Shown: positions 17,542 to 26,700 of the stretch, piece after piece | How the letters are laid out: each line of letters opens with the position of its first letter | Numbering within the stretch: position 1 is the first letter of the stretch | DNA from: Bacteroidota bacterium | GTDB lineage: Bacteria > Bacteroidota > Bacteroidia > Bacteroidales > SKPS01 | DNA length: 64,000 nucleotides | Direction: 5' to 3' | NCBI GenBank assembly: GCA_022709695.1 | Contig: JAKLII010000010.1 | Location: 62,001 to 126,000 of the forward strand | Made by a program: the position numbers and the translations under genes | Notes under the pieces: generated by a model | Seen by the model: the letters and a program-made list of their open reading frames with translations, nothing else | Database searches by the model: none | Told to the model about the DNA's origin: nothing

Positions 17542-19632
17542 CTACCGAAGCATTGAACCAAGCACACCGATTTGTGCGGGGGTGAAGAGATACCCCTCGC
17601 GGGTGAGTTTTTCAATGGTTTCATCGAATTTTCTGAGATCCGGATTCAGGATGTAGGTGCGGACCAGGGTTTCCTGCAGACTTTTCTGATCCCCCAGCTT
17701 CCTGTAGGTAATCAGCAGACCGAGGTTTATACTCAGATCCTCAGGCCCTTTGGCAAGAGCCTGCTTAAAAGCTGCCAGCGCTTCTGCATAAGCTCCCTGC
17801 TCCCACAACGCATAACCCAGGTTCGCAAAGGCGTTCTGATCCGGAGCAGTGATGGCAATCACCTGCCTGTACCGCTCGACCGCTTTATTGGCATTGCCAT
17901 CCATGAGGGCAGAGAGGGCTCCCATGCGCAGGTACTGTTGATTTCCGGGTTCTTTCAGCAGCAGTTCGTTGAAAATGGTTGCGGCGCGGTGATATTCCCC
18001 TGACAGCAGACTGGCCAGTCCCCACTGGAAACGGGTACGCGCCAGGGTATCCCCCAAAGAGACCAGCAGGTCAAGGTCTTTGAGGGCGGCCCTGAAATTA
18101 CCGGTTTCAGATAGGGACACTGCCCTGTACCTCAATACCATTGTATCTTTTGGAGAGATGCTGAGGCAGCTGTCGAAATCGGTAAGTGCCCTCTGATGCT
18201 CCCCCATGGAGGCCAGGGTGATGCCACGGTTCAGAATAGCTTCCCGGAGATCGGGTTTTATGGCAAGTGCCTGGTCGTAGCTTGCAACCGCCTCCTCTTT
18301 CATGCCGGCATAGAACTTAGCCCCCCCAAGGTAGGTGTGGGCAAAGGCTGAACGGGGATTGGTTTTTACGGCATACTCCCAGAATTTCAGGGGATCAGAA
18401 AAGTTCTTTGAGAATTGCACGTTGATGACCAGCCAGACAATCCCCACCATGAGCATCAGGTAGCGGAGAGGGGTGCCGAAAAGGCGCTCCTCATATCGTT
18501 TAATCATCATAAATATAAGCAGCAGAATGCCCACCAAGGGAAGGTAGCTGCGGTGAATTACATAATCGTAAATGTATCCTGACCAGTCGGGATTGTACAG
18601 CATGGCAGGCAGACTGAAAAGCAGGAACCAGGAGAAAAAAGCTACAGAGTCTATCCTGTTGATCTTCAATCTAAAGAGAAGCCAGATTATCGCCCCTAGG
18701 ATTACGATGCCCACCAGGGTAGCTATCAAATTGTAGAAAGGCAGGGCTGCCAGGGGCCATGGGATGAAGAACTTCAGCAACACCTCAGGCAACACCGGCA
18801 GGTTATGGAGCAGCCCTTTGAGGGCAAACCCCTCCCCTTTTACAGAGGCAACTGCACCGGCACGCATCACCAGAAATACTGCGGTAAGCACCACATAACC
18901 GGCCGCGGTAAGGTAGTGCCATCTCTTCAGTTTAAGCCTGCCTTCGTTTCGTATCAGCAGCAGCAGCGCTACCGGGGCAATCATCACCGCAGATTCCTTG
19001 GCCAGCAGGGCCAGAAAAAACGACAGCAGGTGCAGGATCAGGAAACGATGGCGGCGCGTGGAGAGGAAATCAAGGAAAAAGAGGAGGGAGAGAAGCGAGA
19101 AAACCGCCAGCAGCAGATCGCCGCGTGCGGGGAGCCAGCACACCGTGAAGGCGAACACCGGATGTATGGCCAGCACCAGACTGCCCAAAAGGGAGATCCG
19201 TGCCGAAAACCCCAGACGTTTCATCAGCAGGTACAACAGGAAGGAAGCCAGAAAATGCAGCAACATGCTCGTGAAATGGAACACGCCCGGATGGTCATAT
19301 CCACCCAGGGCTGCATCCATCATGAACGTCACATTCTGGAGCGGCCTGTATAGCTCCATGCTCTTTGACCTGAACTCGGCATCGCGCAGGAAAGCCTGAC
19401 CGGTATTGGAGATTTCGGATACAAAGACCTGGTTTCGGAGCAGGATGGTATCATCGTCGAACCAGGTAAAACCAAACTGAAGTGTATGGCCATACAGCAG
19501 GAGCACCACGACGGCCAGGATCAGGGCAACCCCACCGGTTCCGGGAAACCGCTTCGCTGCAGGTTCAGGTTTCTGAGGCCGGGGCTTCTTCGGGTCCGGA
19601 AGCTTTGCTGCCGGGATTTTTGGTTTATTCAT
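17542..19632 (-). CDS. TPR-repeat polytopic membrane protein, TMTC/PMT-like (GT-C fold)
   Basis: A 696-residue protein with a Pro/Lys-rich cytoplasmic N-terminus (residues 1-30), then about eleven hydrophobic segments (about 32-420) and a C-terminal block of tetratricopeptide repeats (about 430-660, e.g. AFAHTYLGGAKFYAGMKEEA, AFANLGYALWEQGAYAEALA). Between the first two helices is FTWFDDDTILLRN, whose DD resembles the metal-binding acidic pair in the first loop of GT-C glycosyltransferases. The combination fits bacterial relatives of TMTC / protein O-mannosyltransferases, which use lipid-linked sugars. O-glycosylation of exported proteins is known in Bacteroidota, but this specific activity is inference. 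A perfect -7 box lies only five bases before its ATG. Confidence 0.75.
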   Translation of the reverse strand: MNKPKIPAAKLPDPKKPRPQKPEPAAKRFPGTGGVALILAVVVLLLYGHTLQFGFTWFDDDTILLRNQVFVSEISNTGQAFLRDAEFRSKSMELYRPLQNVTFMMDAALGGYDHPGVFHFTSMLLHFLASFLLYLLMKRLGFSARISLLGSLVLAIHPVFAFTVCWLPARGDLLLAVFSLLSLLFFLDFLSTRRHRFLILHLLSFFLALLAKESAVMIAPVALLLLIRNEGRLKLKRWHYLTAAGYVVLTAVFLVMRAGAVASVKGEGFALKGLLHNLPVLPEVLLKFFIPWPLAALPFYNLIATLVGIVILGAIIWLLFRLKINRIDSVAFFSWFLLFSLPAMLYNPDWSGYIYDYVIHRSYLPLVGILLLIFMMIKRYEERLFGTPLRYLMLMVGIVWLVINVQFSKNFSDPLKFWEYAVKTNPRSAFAHTYLGGAKFYAGMKEEAVASYDQALAIKPDLREAILNRGITLASMGEHQRALTDFDSCLSISPKDTMVLRYRAVSLSETGNFRAALKDLDLLVSLGDTLARTRFQWGLASLLSGEYHRAATIFNELLLKEPGNQQYLRMGALSALMDGNANKAVERYRQVIAITAPDQNAFANLGYALWEQGAYAEALAAFKQALAKGPEDLSINLGLLITYRKLGDQKSLQETLVRTYILNPDLRKFDETIEKLTREGYLFTPAQIGVLGSMLR

Positions 19633-19637
19633 GGAAC

Positions 19638-19645
19638 CAAAAATA
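19638..19645 (-). promoter_or_regulatory. -7 box very close to the start of the TPR membrane protein
   Basis: The complement reads TATTTTTG, a perfect TAnnTTTG, ending five bases before the ATG at 19632; no good -33 TTTG is present (TTTC at about the right distance). Transcription would start at or next to the start codon. Confidence 0.5.
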
Positions 19646-19821
19646 GCGAATTACTTCCGGGGAAATAGAGGTTTTTTACCACTGAGATCATGAGGACACG
19701 GAGGAGATTTTTGCACTGCTTCCAAAATTCGACGAGCTGTTGTGAAATCGATTCCCTCGGTGTGTATTTTCTTTCTCGCAGAAATACGGTGAAATTGCTC
19801 CGATTTTATTAGTGGCCGTGT

Positions 19822-20820
19822 TTATTGGTTTATTAACACATTCAATGCTTTTAAGGTAATCCATTTGGATGATTCTCCCTTTGTCTCGATGTTTTTTATC
19901 ATCCTGCCATTGAAAGTGTTTTCCAAATTCCACCTCTTTTCTTTATTTTGTTTTGATATCAGTTTATCGATAGCATCATTCATACGTGAATCATTGATAC
20001 CAAGCTCCACCAGTATTTCCAGAATTTCCAATATATCGCTTTGATACATATGAGGAAATCCCAATCTGAGCCATCCGGGTTTTGAGATGGATTTCAGGTC
20101 ATGGCTTTTCCTGTAAATATGATGAATAAGAATGAATTCGGAAAGAGTCTCTATTTTATCTGTTACCGATTTACTCCTTTTTTCTTTGGGAATTGCAGAA
20201 AGCGCCTTTAAAGATTTGACCACCCCCATATGACATGTGTGCCTACCCCAACACATTTCGTATTTATCGTATGGCCACTCTTTGGGTGTTTCAGAAATTC
20301 CATCATCACTTCTTTGATACCTGCAAATCCATCCGATACCTTTTTGTACCCGTTCATCACTCAAATATCCAAGCTTGATCAGACTCCATAGCATATTTCC
20401 TGTTAAACATGGAATTACTTCACTATGCCGGCCACCTCCCATCTTTGAACTTCTATTCATCGAGAAACCGTAACTTTCATTATCCTGCGAATTGTCAAGG
20501 ATGAACTCACATGCTTTTTTAATACGTATATCATTTGCATCAGCCCCCATTTCTGCCAATATGATCAATTGCCAGACTGTGCCTTTATACTTATCCGGAT
20601 AGAATTTCTGAAGATCGCCCCAATATCCGGCTTCATTTTGTTTATCAAGTAATGCCGGAACAATTCCAATATGCATAATGTCTCTTCTGGCATCCAGAAC
20701 ATCATGATCGCTCTCACTCTTTTTTAAAAGCTTTGTTAAAGTAAAATACCTGATTGATGGATTTTCTTGTTCCAATAGCCATTCTATTGTATCAGCATCA
20801 ATATATTGTTCAAGTTTCAT
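19822..20820 (-). CDS. Alpha/alpha-toroid (prenyltransferase/squalene-oxidase-like repeat) protein
   Basis: A 332-residue protein, A/T-richer than its surroundings. It is all-helical by eye and starts MKLEQYIDADTIEWLLEQENPSIRYFTL (first part: MKLEQYIDADTIEWLLEQ). Repeated blocks of the type GYWG...YKGTVWQLIILAEMG and GNMLWSLIKLGY, with ICRYQRSDDGI, match the helical-repeat proteins of the terpenoid cyclase/prenyltransferase alpha-toroid clan. There are no DDxxD or DxDD catalytic motifs, so enzyme activity as a cyclase is unlikely. A cluster of Cys and His (CWGRHTCHMG) may bind a metal. Related proteins are generally uncharacterised. It lies 42 bases upstream-to-downstream after the lipoprotein gene on the same strand and may share its transcript. 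Confidence 0.6.
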   Translation of the reverse strand: MKLEQYIDADTIEWLLEQENPSIRYFTLTKLLKKSESDHDVLDARRDIMHIGIVPALLDKQNEAGYWGDLQKFYPDKYKGTVWQLIILAEMGADANDIRIKKACEFILDNSQDNESYGFSMNRSSKMGGGRHSEVIPCLTGNMLWSLIKLGYLSDERVQKGIGWICRYQRSDDGISETPKEWPYDKYEMCWGRHTCHMGVVKSLKALSAIPKEKRSKSVTDKIETLSEFILIHHIYRKSHDLKSISKPGWLRLGFPHMYQSDILEILEILVELGINDSRMNDAIDKLISKQNKEKRWNLENTFNGRMIKNIETKGESSKWITLKALNVLINQ

Positions 20821-20862
20821 GACAAGCCATTTTATATTCGTTTTTTCCGGGAATGCTTCTGT

Positions 20863-21546
20863 TTAAGGATACTCAAAACCAAATCTATATCTAACAAGTT
20901 TATCATTCCGAAATTCGTACTCCGCATAGTATGATGGATAGTTAAATCTTTGTAAGAAGGTCGAATGTTCAAAGTCGTCAATGCGATACTTGATAATTTC
21001 TTTTGTCTTGCTATTACTTACTTTTTTAAAACAGTCACCAAGGATAGAAATTACTTCTGACTTTGAAAGACCGAGTGTAATACCATTATTTGTCTGGAAG
21101 ATAGTGGCCGATAATTTGATGGCACTGTCTGAATTCGAATATTTTTTTACCTGAAATTCTGAAAATTCGTTGCGAACACCTCCATAGTGAAAAAACAAAG
21201 TCAAGGTTTGCTCTCTATCCTGTGTGCAAAAATCTTCATGTGGCAGATCAATATCATCCTCGATAGGAGAAAATTTGTCTCCGACCTGTCTTATTGAACT
21301 TTGTCTGTCGTTAAGAATAATGTCATATACAGAAGTGTCGGGGTTGGAAAGTTGGCATGGGTAAGTGCTGTCTACGGTCAAAGTGATTTTTTGAGAGATA
21401 ATTGTCTGGCTGGGAGTTGTTACAACACTGTCAAGGTGCTTTGTGATGTCATGCGGTTCTTTGTCCTTCGAAGTCTGACTTTGATAACATGAAACCAAAG
21501 TCAGACATAATAATATGAACCACTGTCTTTTTAGCATTGATGACAA
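20863..21546 (-). CDS. Putative lipoprotein of unknown function
   Basis: A 227-residue predicted lipoprotein. The N-terminus has positive residues, a hydrophobic core and the lipobox LVSC (Cys about residue 20). The start may be the second Met (MLKRQWF, 21537). The rest is polar with no domain I can name; a pattern ITLGLSKSEVISILGD near residue 153 resembles the short helix-turn repeat of SmpA/OmlA (BamE-like) proteins, a weak resemblance. Base composition is A/T-rich like the toroid gene downstream, and unlike the GC-balanced genes on either side, suggesting that the two came together by transfer. Confidence 0.6.
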   Translation of the reverse strand: MSSMLKRQWFILLCLTLVSCYQSQTSKDKEPHDITKHLDSVVTTPSQTIISQKITLTVDSTYPCQLSNPDTSVYDIILNDRQSSIRQVGDKFSPIEDDIDLPHEDFCTQDREQTLTLFFHYGGVRNEFSEFQVKKYSNSDSAIKLSATIFQTNNGITLGLSKSEVISILGDCFKKVSNSKTKEIIKYRIDDFEHSTFLQRFNYPSYYAEYEFRNDKLVRYRFGFEYP

Positions 21547-21957
21547 CTCGTTTGTATCTGTACCTCAAAACTTCCATCAGGTCATTATACTCTCCGTTCA
21601 GAAGAGCAGCCAGTCCAACTTTTGTCTGATTAACCCAACTTTAGGTGTTGTTTCATAGGTACATCCATAGGTCAAAGATACAGCATCCATCAATACTTTC
21701 ACAAGCGATTCTGAAGAAGGTTATGAAACGGGCCATTGCCTATTCTGGCAGATAGTCATACATTTGTATGATTGGAACCACAGGAAAACACATGGGAAAG
21801 CTGTTGATAGCCTTGAGCTGATCAGTTTCTCCATCAAGAGCCGAAAATTTACGTTAAAATAGGTAAGGGATGTTAATCCATAGAATATCCGGCCTGCTGA
21901 CTACCACAGAGTGAATCAGATCAGAGTATTAGCTTCATAACAGGAACAAATCATGAC
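21547..21957. other. Intergenic stretch with no gene seen
   Basis: About 410 bases between the divergent lipoprotein and the uncertain ORF. No frame of convincing length, no RNA-like helix and no consensus promoter was found. It could hold decayed coding sequence but I cannot name any. Confidence 0.4.
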
Positions 21958-22019
21958 CCCGATATCGTTTCAGAAAGAGCGCCTCACCATGGCATCAACC
22001 GGGCGGAAAAGATTCTGGC

Positions 22020-22397
22020 TTGGTGTGGTGGAGTGGGTTTCAGTCCGGGAGAACGGTTCCGCTTGACACCATCATACTTCAGAAATTGGTAATACACAAC
22101 CTAAAATCGGGACACCGGGATTATGGACAGAATTTATGCGTTCCGTTTTGTTATTACGCTACGCCCGGTTTGATCGCGGACCAGATCAGGAGGCATGTTC
22201 CGGGATCTCCTGAACGGGTTGAATTGCTGGCCATTCTGGAGGTATATCAGGAAATTCTGAAAACACCACCCTATGATTGGAAACAACGCCGTACGTATAC
22301 CCGAAGGGCTTTGCAAGAATATTCAGCAAGCAGTCATATAATTGAATTTCAGCTTAAAAACCAAGTGGAGGCGTTGCAGAAGGATTACCAGGAGTGA
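22020..22397 (+). CDS. Uncertain ORF, possibly a gene remnant
   Basis: A 125-codon frame opening with TTG-GTG and no ATG; the same frame is open back to 21957 just after a TGA. A different frame upstream (ATG at 21954, beginning MTPISFQKERLTMASTGRKR) runs 37 codons and stops inside this one, so the two could be a frameshifted pair. The 125-codon product includes PGLIADQIRRHVPGSPERVELLAILEV (quoted in part: PERVELLAILEVYQEIL) and ends with a helical, charged stretch. No family was recognised. It lies just before a REP-like palindrome cluster. Could be a decayed gene or chance. Confidence 0.3.
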   Translation: MVWWSGFQSGRTVPLDTIILQKLVIHNLKSGHRDYGQNLCVPFCYYATPGLIADQIRRHVPGSPERVELLAILEVYQEILKTPPYDWKQRRTYTRRALQEYSASSHIIEFQLKNQVEALQKDYQE

Positions 22398-22562
22398 AGC
22401 TCAGGATTGAGGATGTTGAGTTGTTTGTTCGTTTAGTTGTTTAGTCGTGTTGCCGTTTTGTTGTTTGCAATGTAGAATTTGAATGCGATCTCCGGGTGGT
22501 TTGTGCAATCAGGTTTTTGGTAAACCCATGAGAATGATGCACATGAGTAATCTACGCAATGA

Positions 22563-22594
22563 GTTGAAATAAAGTGGAATACCTTTATTCAACC
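22563..22594. repeat. Imperfect inverted repeat next to REP-like cluster
   Basis: GTTGAAATAAAG and CTTTATTCAAC are inverted copies with one bulged base, separated by an 8-base loop. It directly precedes the GC-rich palindromes. Confidence 0.5.
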
Positions 22595-22791
22595 CCTTTC
22601 GGGGTTGTCGTTAATGCCCCCCTTCATTACCCCTGGTACCACCCGGGGCTATAATTTTTGAACCCCGCAAGCGGGGTTATATACATCCACAATAACCAAA
22701 AAACCCACGAAGTGGGTTGAATAACCATAGCCCCGGATCGCATCCGGGGAGATAATGCGCTCCCATCGCCTTACAACCCACGCAGTGGGTT
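22591..22791. repeat. Cluster of REP-like palindromes
   Basis: Within 200 bases are AACCCC-TTTC-GGGGTT without the central base pair counted (22591-22606), CCCC..GGGG (22630-22648), AACCCCGC-AA-GCGGGGTT (22661-22678), AACCCAC-GAA-GTGGGTT (22702-22718), CCCCGGAT-CGC-ATCCGGGG (22731-22749) and AACCCAC-GCA-GTGGGTT (22775-22791). The fourth and sixth are near copies. Such clustered palindromes with an AACCCAC core recur between genes in Bacteroidota and behave like REP/BIME elements. No REP-associated transposase is in the window. Confidence 0.8.
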
Positions 22792-22930
22792 GAATAACAT
22801 GTCCCGTAATCGAACTACAATGTCCTTCAACAAGATATGGTAATTCAAGGAGATATTGTATCTCGATAAATCCAAAACTAAAAATGTTTTTGTTCTTGGA
22901 TTCATCGTAAAAATGAATAGCTGGGATTGC

Positions 22931-22938
22931 TACCTTTG
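22931..22938 (+). promoter_or_regulatory. -7 box very close to the kinase start
   Basis: TACCTTTG, a perfect TAnnTTTG, ends four bases before the chosen ATG at 22943. The expected start of transcription falls on or beside the ATG, suggesting a leaderless message. No good -33 element is visible. Confidence 0.45.
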
Positions 22939-22942
22939 GTCT

Positions 22943-23782
22943 ATGATTCTGATCGCTGACGCCGGAAACACCAAGACCGCCTGGGCACTGGCAGGTGCAG
23001 GGAAGCATCCCCTGTTTCACCGCTCTTCGGGCATATCCCCGTACTTTGATGCACCGGAAAAAATCACAACCCTGGCACTCGAAGCAGGGGAATCCCTCGG
23101 CTGCCCGTCCGTGGCCTCCGTGCGGTATTACGGATCAGGGTGCAGCAGGCCCGACATGCAGGGGAAGGTGGAAAAAGCGCTGAAAGCTGCATTTCCGGAC
23201 GCTGATATCCTGGTACAGGACGACCTCACCGGCGCCGGGATGGCGCTTTTCGGGCCGGGCTCCGGGATTGCCTGTATCCTGGGAACAGGCTCCAATGCAG
23301 GGGTTTACCAATCCGGAACCATCACGGAGCGGCCGGTGTCGCTGGGCTATCTCCTGGGCGATGAAGGGAGCGGCGCCCACATCGGATTCGGTTTTCTGAA
23401 GCTGCTCCTTTCCGGTGCTCTGGATCAACCCCTGTCCCAACGCTTTTACCAGCAGCACGAAACCAATCCGGATCAGCTTCTAAGCCATCTGTACCAGGCT
23501 CCCAAACCGCAGGCGTTCGCAGCCTCCGTGATACCCTTCATTGCTGGCTGCAGCGAAGTACCTGTGATCAACTCCCTGATCAGGAGATCATTCAAAGAAT
23601 TCGTGGATATAATGGTGGTCCCGCTCCTGCAAAGTCATCAGGGATTGCATGCCGGTTTCTGCGGAAGCATCCCTTCCCTTTTCCAACCGATCCTGAAGGG
23701 ATGCATGGATGAACAGGGGATCCCGCTCTCAGGCATCATCCCTGACCCCATTACAGCCCTTGCGGCACATTTCAGCCAATAA
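22943..23782 (+). CDS. BadF/BadG/BcrA/BcrD-type ATPase, N-acetylglucosamine-kinase-like
   Basis: A 279-residue member of the ASKHA (actin-like) superfamily, nearest to bacterial N-acetylglucosamine kinases of the BadF family. The phosphate-1 loop is ILIADAGNTKTAWAL (residues 2-16), the second block is ACILGTGSNAGVY and then YLLGDEGSGAHIGF. These are the usual signatures. It probably phosphorylates an amino sugar released during wall recycling. The start at 22943 places the phosphate loop right after the Met, as in the family; the frame is open 29 codons further upstream but that part is unlike the family and overlaps the promoter. It converges with the M4 peptidase gene, 11 bases between stops. 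Confidence 0.88.
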   Translation: MILIADAGNTKTAWALAGAGKHPLFHRSSGISPYFDAPEKITTLALEAGESLGCPSVASVRYYGSGCSRPDMQGKVEKALKAAFPDADILVQDDLTGAGMALFGPGSGIACILGTGSNAGVYQSGTITERPVSLGYLLGDEGSGAHIGFGFLKLLLSGALDQPLSQRFYQQHETNPDQLLSHLYQAPKPQAFAASVIPFIAGCSEVPVINSLIRRSFKEFVDIMVVPLLQSHQGLHAGFCGSIPSLFQPILKGCMDEQGIPLSGIIPDPITALAAHFSQ

Positions 23783-23793
23783 ACTGCTGAATA

Positions 23794-26700
23794 TTATTGT
23801 ATTATGACCTTTTGGGTAAAGGTCTTGTCACCGGATTGAAGCCGGAGCAGATAGATCCCTGCAGCCAGCTCGCCGGCCCGGATTTCAACCTGCCGGGAAC
23901 CTGTAACGATCTGCCGCCGGTACACTACCCTTCCCGTGAGTTCAGCAAGGGTAACCCAACCGGATTCCTCACCGGCACCTGCCGGCAGTTCTGCCACAAA
24001 GCTACCTCCTGACGGATTGGGGAAGACGCGCAAAGAACCATCGGCAGCAGCCTCATGAAGCCCGGCCATCGAAATGGTAACACTTTTGGTTACGGAATCG
24101 ATACCGCAGACATTGTCGACCTTCAGCTGAACCGGAAATATTCCTGTGGTGCTGTAGTTGTGAACCGGAGCCGGTGCTACAGAGAACATCCCGTCGCCAA
24201 AGCTCCAGAGATTGGCGCCCTTGTTTTGTGTCAGGTCACTGAAAGTCACCTTGGTATCGGAAACCACAAAGGAAAAATCGGCCACCGGGGGGGCATCGGA
24301 CACAAACACCTCCACAGGCACCTTGGGGCTGACACAGGGATAATCGCTGATTTTCCAGCTATAGAAGAAATAGTAGTAGCCGGTGGGATTGGTGGTGGCG
24401 GAGCTGCCTGTGATGGTGGCCAGGTTCCCGATCTGATAGGGATAGGTGCAACCCCCATCGTTGCGGTAGAGATTCGGGGAGGCGGGACCCACCAGACGGA
24501 ACGAATTTCCCATCGGCACATCGAAATTCAGGTTTACGGTATTGCTACCCTGCACCAGATTGACCGTAAGGGTTTTCATGACAACACCTGAGCTGTTTTG
24601 TAATTCGATGGTACGGTTTCCGGCTGCACCGGCATACATCAGCACGCTTTTGAGGATGAAAGGCTTAAGGGCATCGAACACCAGATAGTGTTTGACGGAA
24701 GCCGTAAAATAGGCGCCACCGCCGGAATTGTTGGGCTTCCCTCCGGTTAACACCGGTTTTTCCACCAGCTCTTCCACCCACCAGGTAGCTGTTTGCTGGA
24801 TCACAGGAGTGGTAAACGCAGAACCTGTAAACAAAGGGGTTGACGACGAGGGGGAATCATACCATTTAGTGATCGTGGTGGTATCGGTATTGGTCAGGAT
24901 GGCATTACCTGAAATACAAACCGCTCCATTGGCCACATCAGGCCAGGGAATTTCCACTTTTACCACGGCAAATTTCAGGATGGTATCTGTGCCGAATGCA
25001 TTGGAAGTGATCAGGGTAACATCATAGATGCCGTTTTGCTGGTAAGTATGGGTCACAACCTTGGTGTTGGCTGTATTGCCGTCGCCCAGTTGCCACAGCC
25101 AGCTGCTGGGGCCGTTGGTGGAGACATCCATAAAGGTAACCTGGCCATCACAGGTGACGGTGTCTGAGACGATAAAGTTGGCCACCGGAGCCGCGGTGGG
25201 GTAGTTGCACTGCCAGCCCAGCAGGAATCCCGGGCGCACCAGTCCCTCATCAGTCTTCTGGCGCAGGGTAATGCTTCCGGTAGTGGAGGTGATGGTGCCA
25301 CCGTTGGGGAGGCTGGTACCATCAAATTGCCCGATCAGGGGTGAAGTTATGGTACTCCCGTCATAGATATAAAGATAATCATAACCTGCTTCAAAATCAA
25401 ACATCTGGAAGTTGAGGGTAACCGACATGGCTCCCGGAGGACTGATCACAAAACGACCATCGGTATTATCCTGATAATCGCCGCTGCCACCGCTGTCCGT
25501 CAGAAAACCCTGGCAATCGGTTTTGGTGGTGGTGCCTGTGGCAGGCACATTATACACACAGGGATTGGCTGAGCTGATGGAGATATAGTTGGTTTTCACC
25601 ATGGTATCTGCACCACAGGTACCTCCGTCAACGATCAGGGTAACAGTGTAAGTTCCCATGGCATTGTAGGTAACCGTTGGATTCAGCGCTGTACTGGTAT
25701 TGCCATTCCCGAAATTCCAATGATAATTCAATCCATTGTTGCTCAGGTTTGTAAAATTCACAGTCGCCGGTGTTGCACAGAACTGCGTCATGGGAACGGA
25801 GAAATCGCTGTTGACGCCGGGCACATAGGCAGAACCCACCCCGATGGCATAGAAGGCATTGGTGGTGGAGGCTACCTTCTGGGAGCAGGGACCGAAAAGG
25901 TCAATGGCAGACTGGATCGAGAAATACCGTGCATCTGCGTAGTTGCTGTTGTTTGTCAGATACACTGTAAGGGTTCTGAAAGCAATGGCCACTGCACTGT
26001 CGGTTGAAATGGCCGTTACGCTGTAGGGATTCCCCTTGTCGTTCGTACCTGATCCTCCTACAGAGAGAAGGTAGAACCAATACGCCAGGGGTCCGCAGTT
26101 GGTATGTACACCGCCGTTGTCGCCGGTACCTGTATACCAGTATGTGCCCTGGTAGCAGTTTGGCAGACCTTTGGACTTGGGATTTGAGATGGAACGGATG
26201 GTACTTCCGATATTTTCACCCATCAGCCAGTTGGCCATGGTGGGTTTGGCAAACCATTCCACCGCGCAGCCGAAAATATCACTGTACCCTTCGCTCAGTG
26301 CGCCGGACTCATCCTGATAGGTCAGATCAGCCGTGAAGGAGGTAAGTCCATGGGTGATTTCGTGAGCCGTGATATCAAGTGCCGTGAGGGGCCCCATAGA
26401 GGAACCATTCCCGTCGCCATAGGTCATGCGCTGGCCATCCCAGAAGGCATTGGCGTAATTGTTATCGTAGTGCACATAGCTCATCAGCTTGAATCCCTGG
26501 TTGTTGATACTGTTGCGATTATGTTTCAGCCAGAAATAGTCGTAGGTGGATTCCGATCCCCAGTGGGCGTCAGTGGCCACTTCATCGAGGTTGGCGTTGG
26601 CATTGTTCCAGTAATTATCGGCATCGGTAAAATCCACGGCGCTGCCGTAGCTGGTACTTTCCTGCATATTGTAGGTCTCAATGCCGTTACCCCGGGAGGT

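Larger units (their letters stand above)
22398..22942. other. Gene-free stretch before the BadF-type kinase
   Basis: Contains a T/G-rich imperfect repeat (GTTTGTTCGTTTAGTTGTTT type, 22429-22450), an inverted repeat, the REP-like cluster, and a candidate promoter at the very end. No coding frame is convincing. Confidence 0.6.

Noticed and set aside
22591-22791. CRISPR array
   Set aside because: The repeats are palindromes of different sequence without regular spacers, and no cas genes are present.
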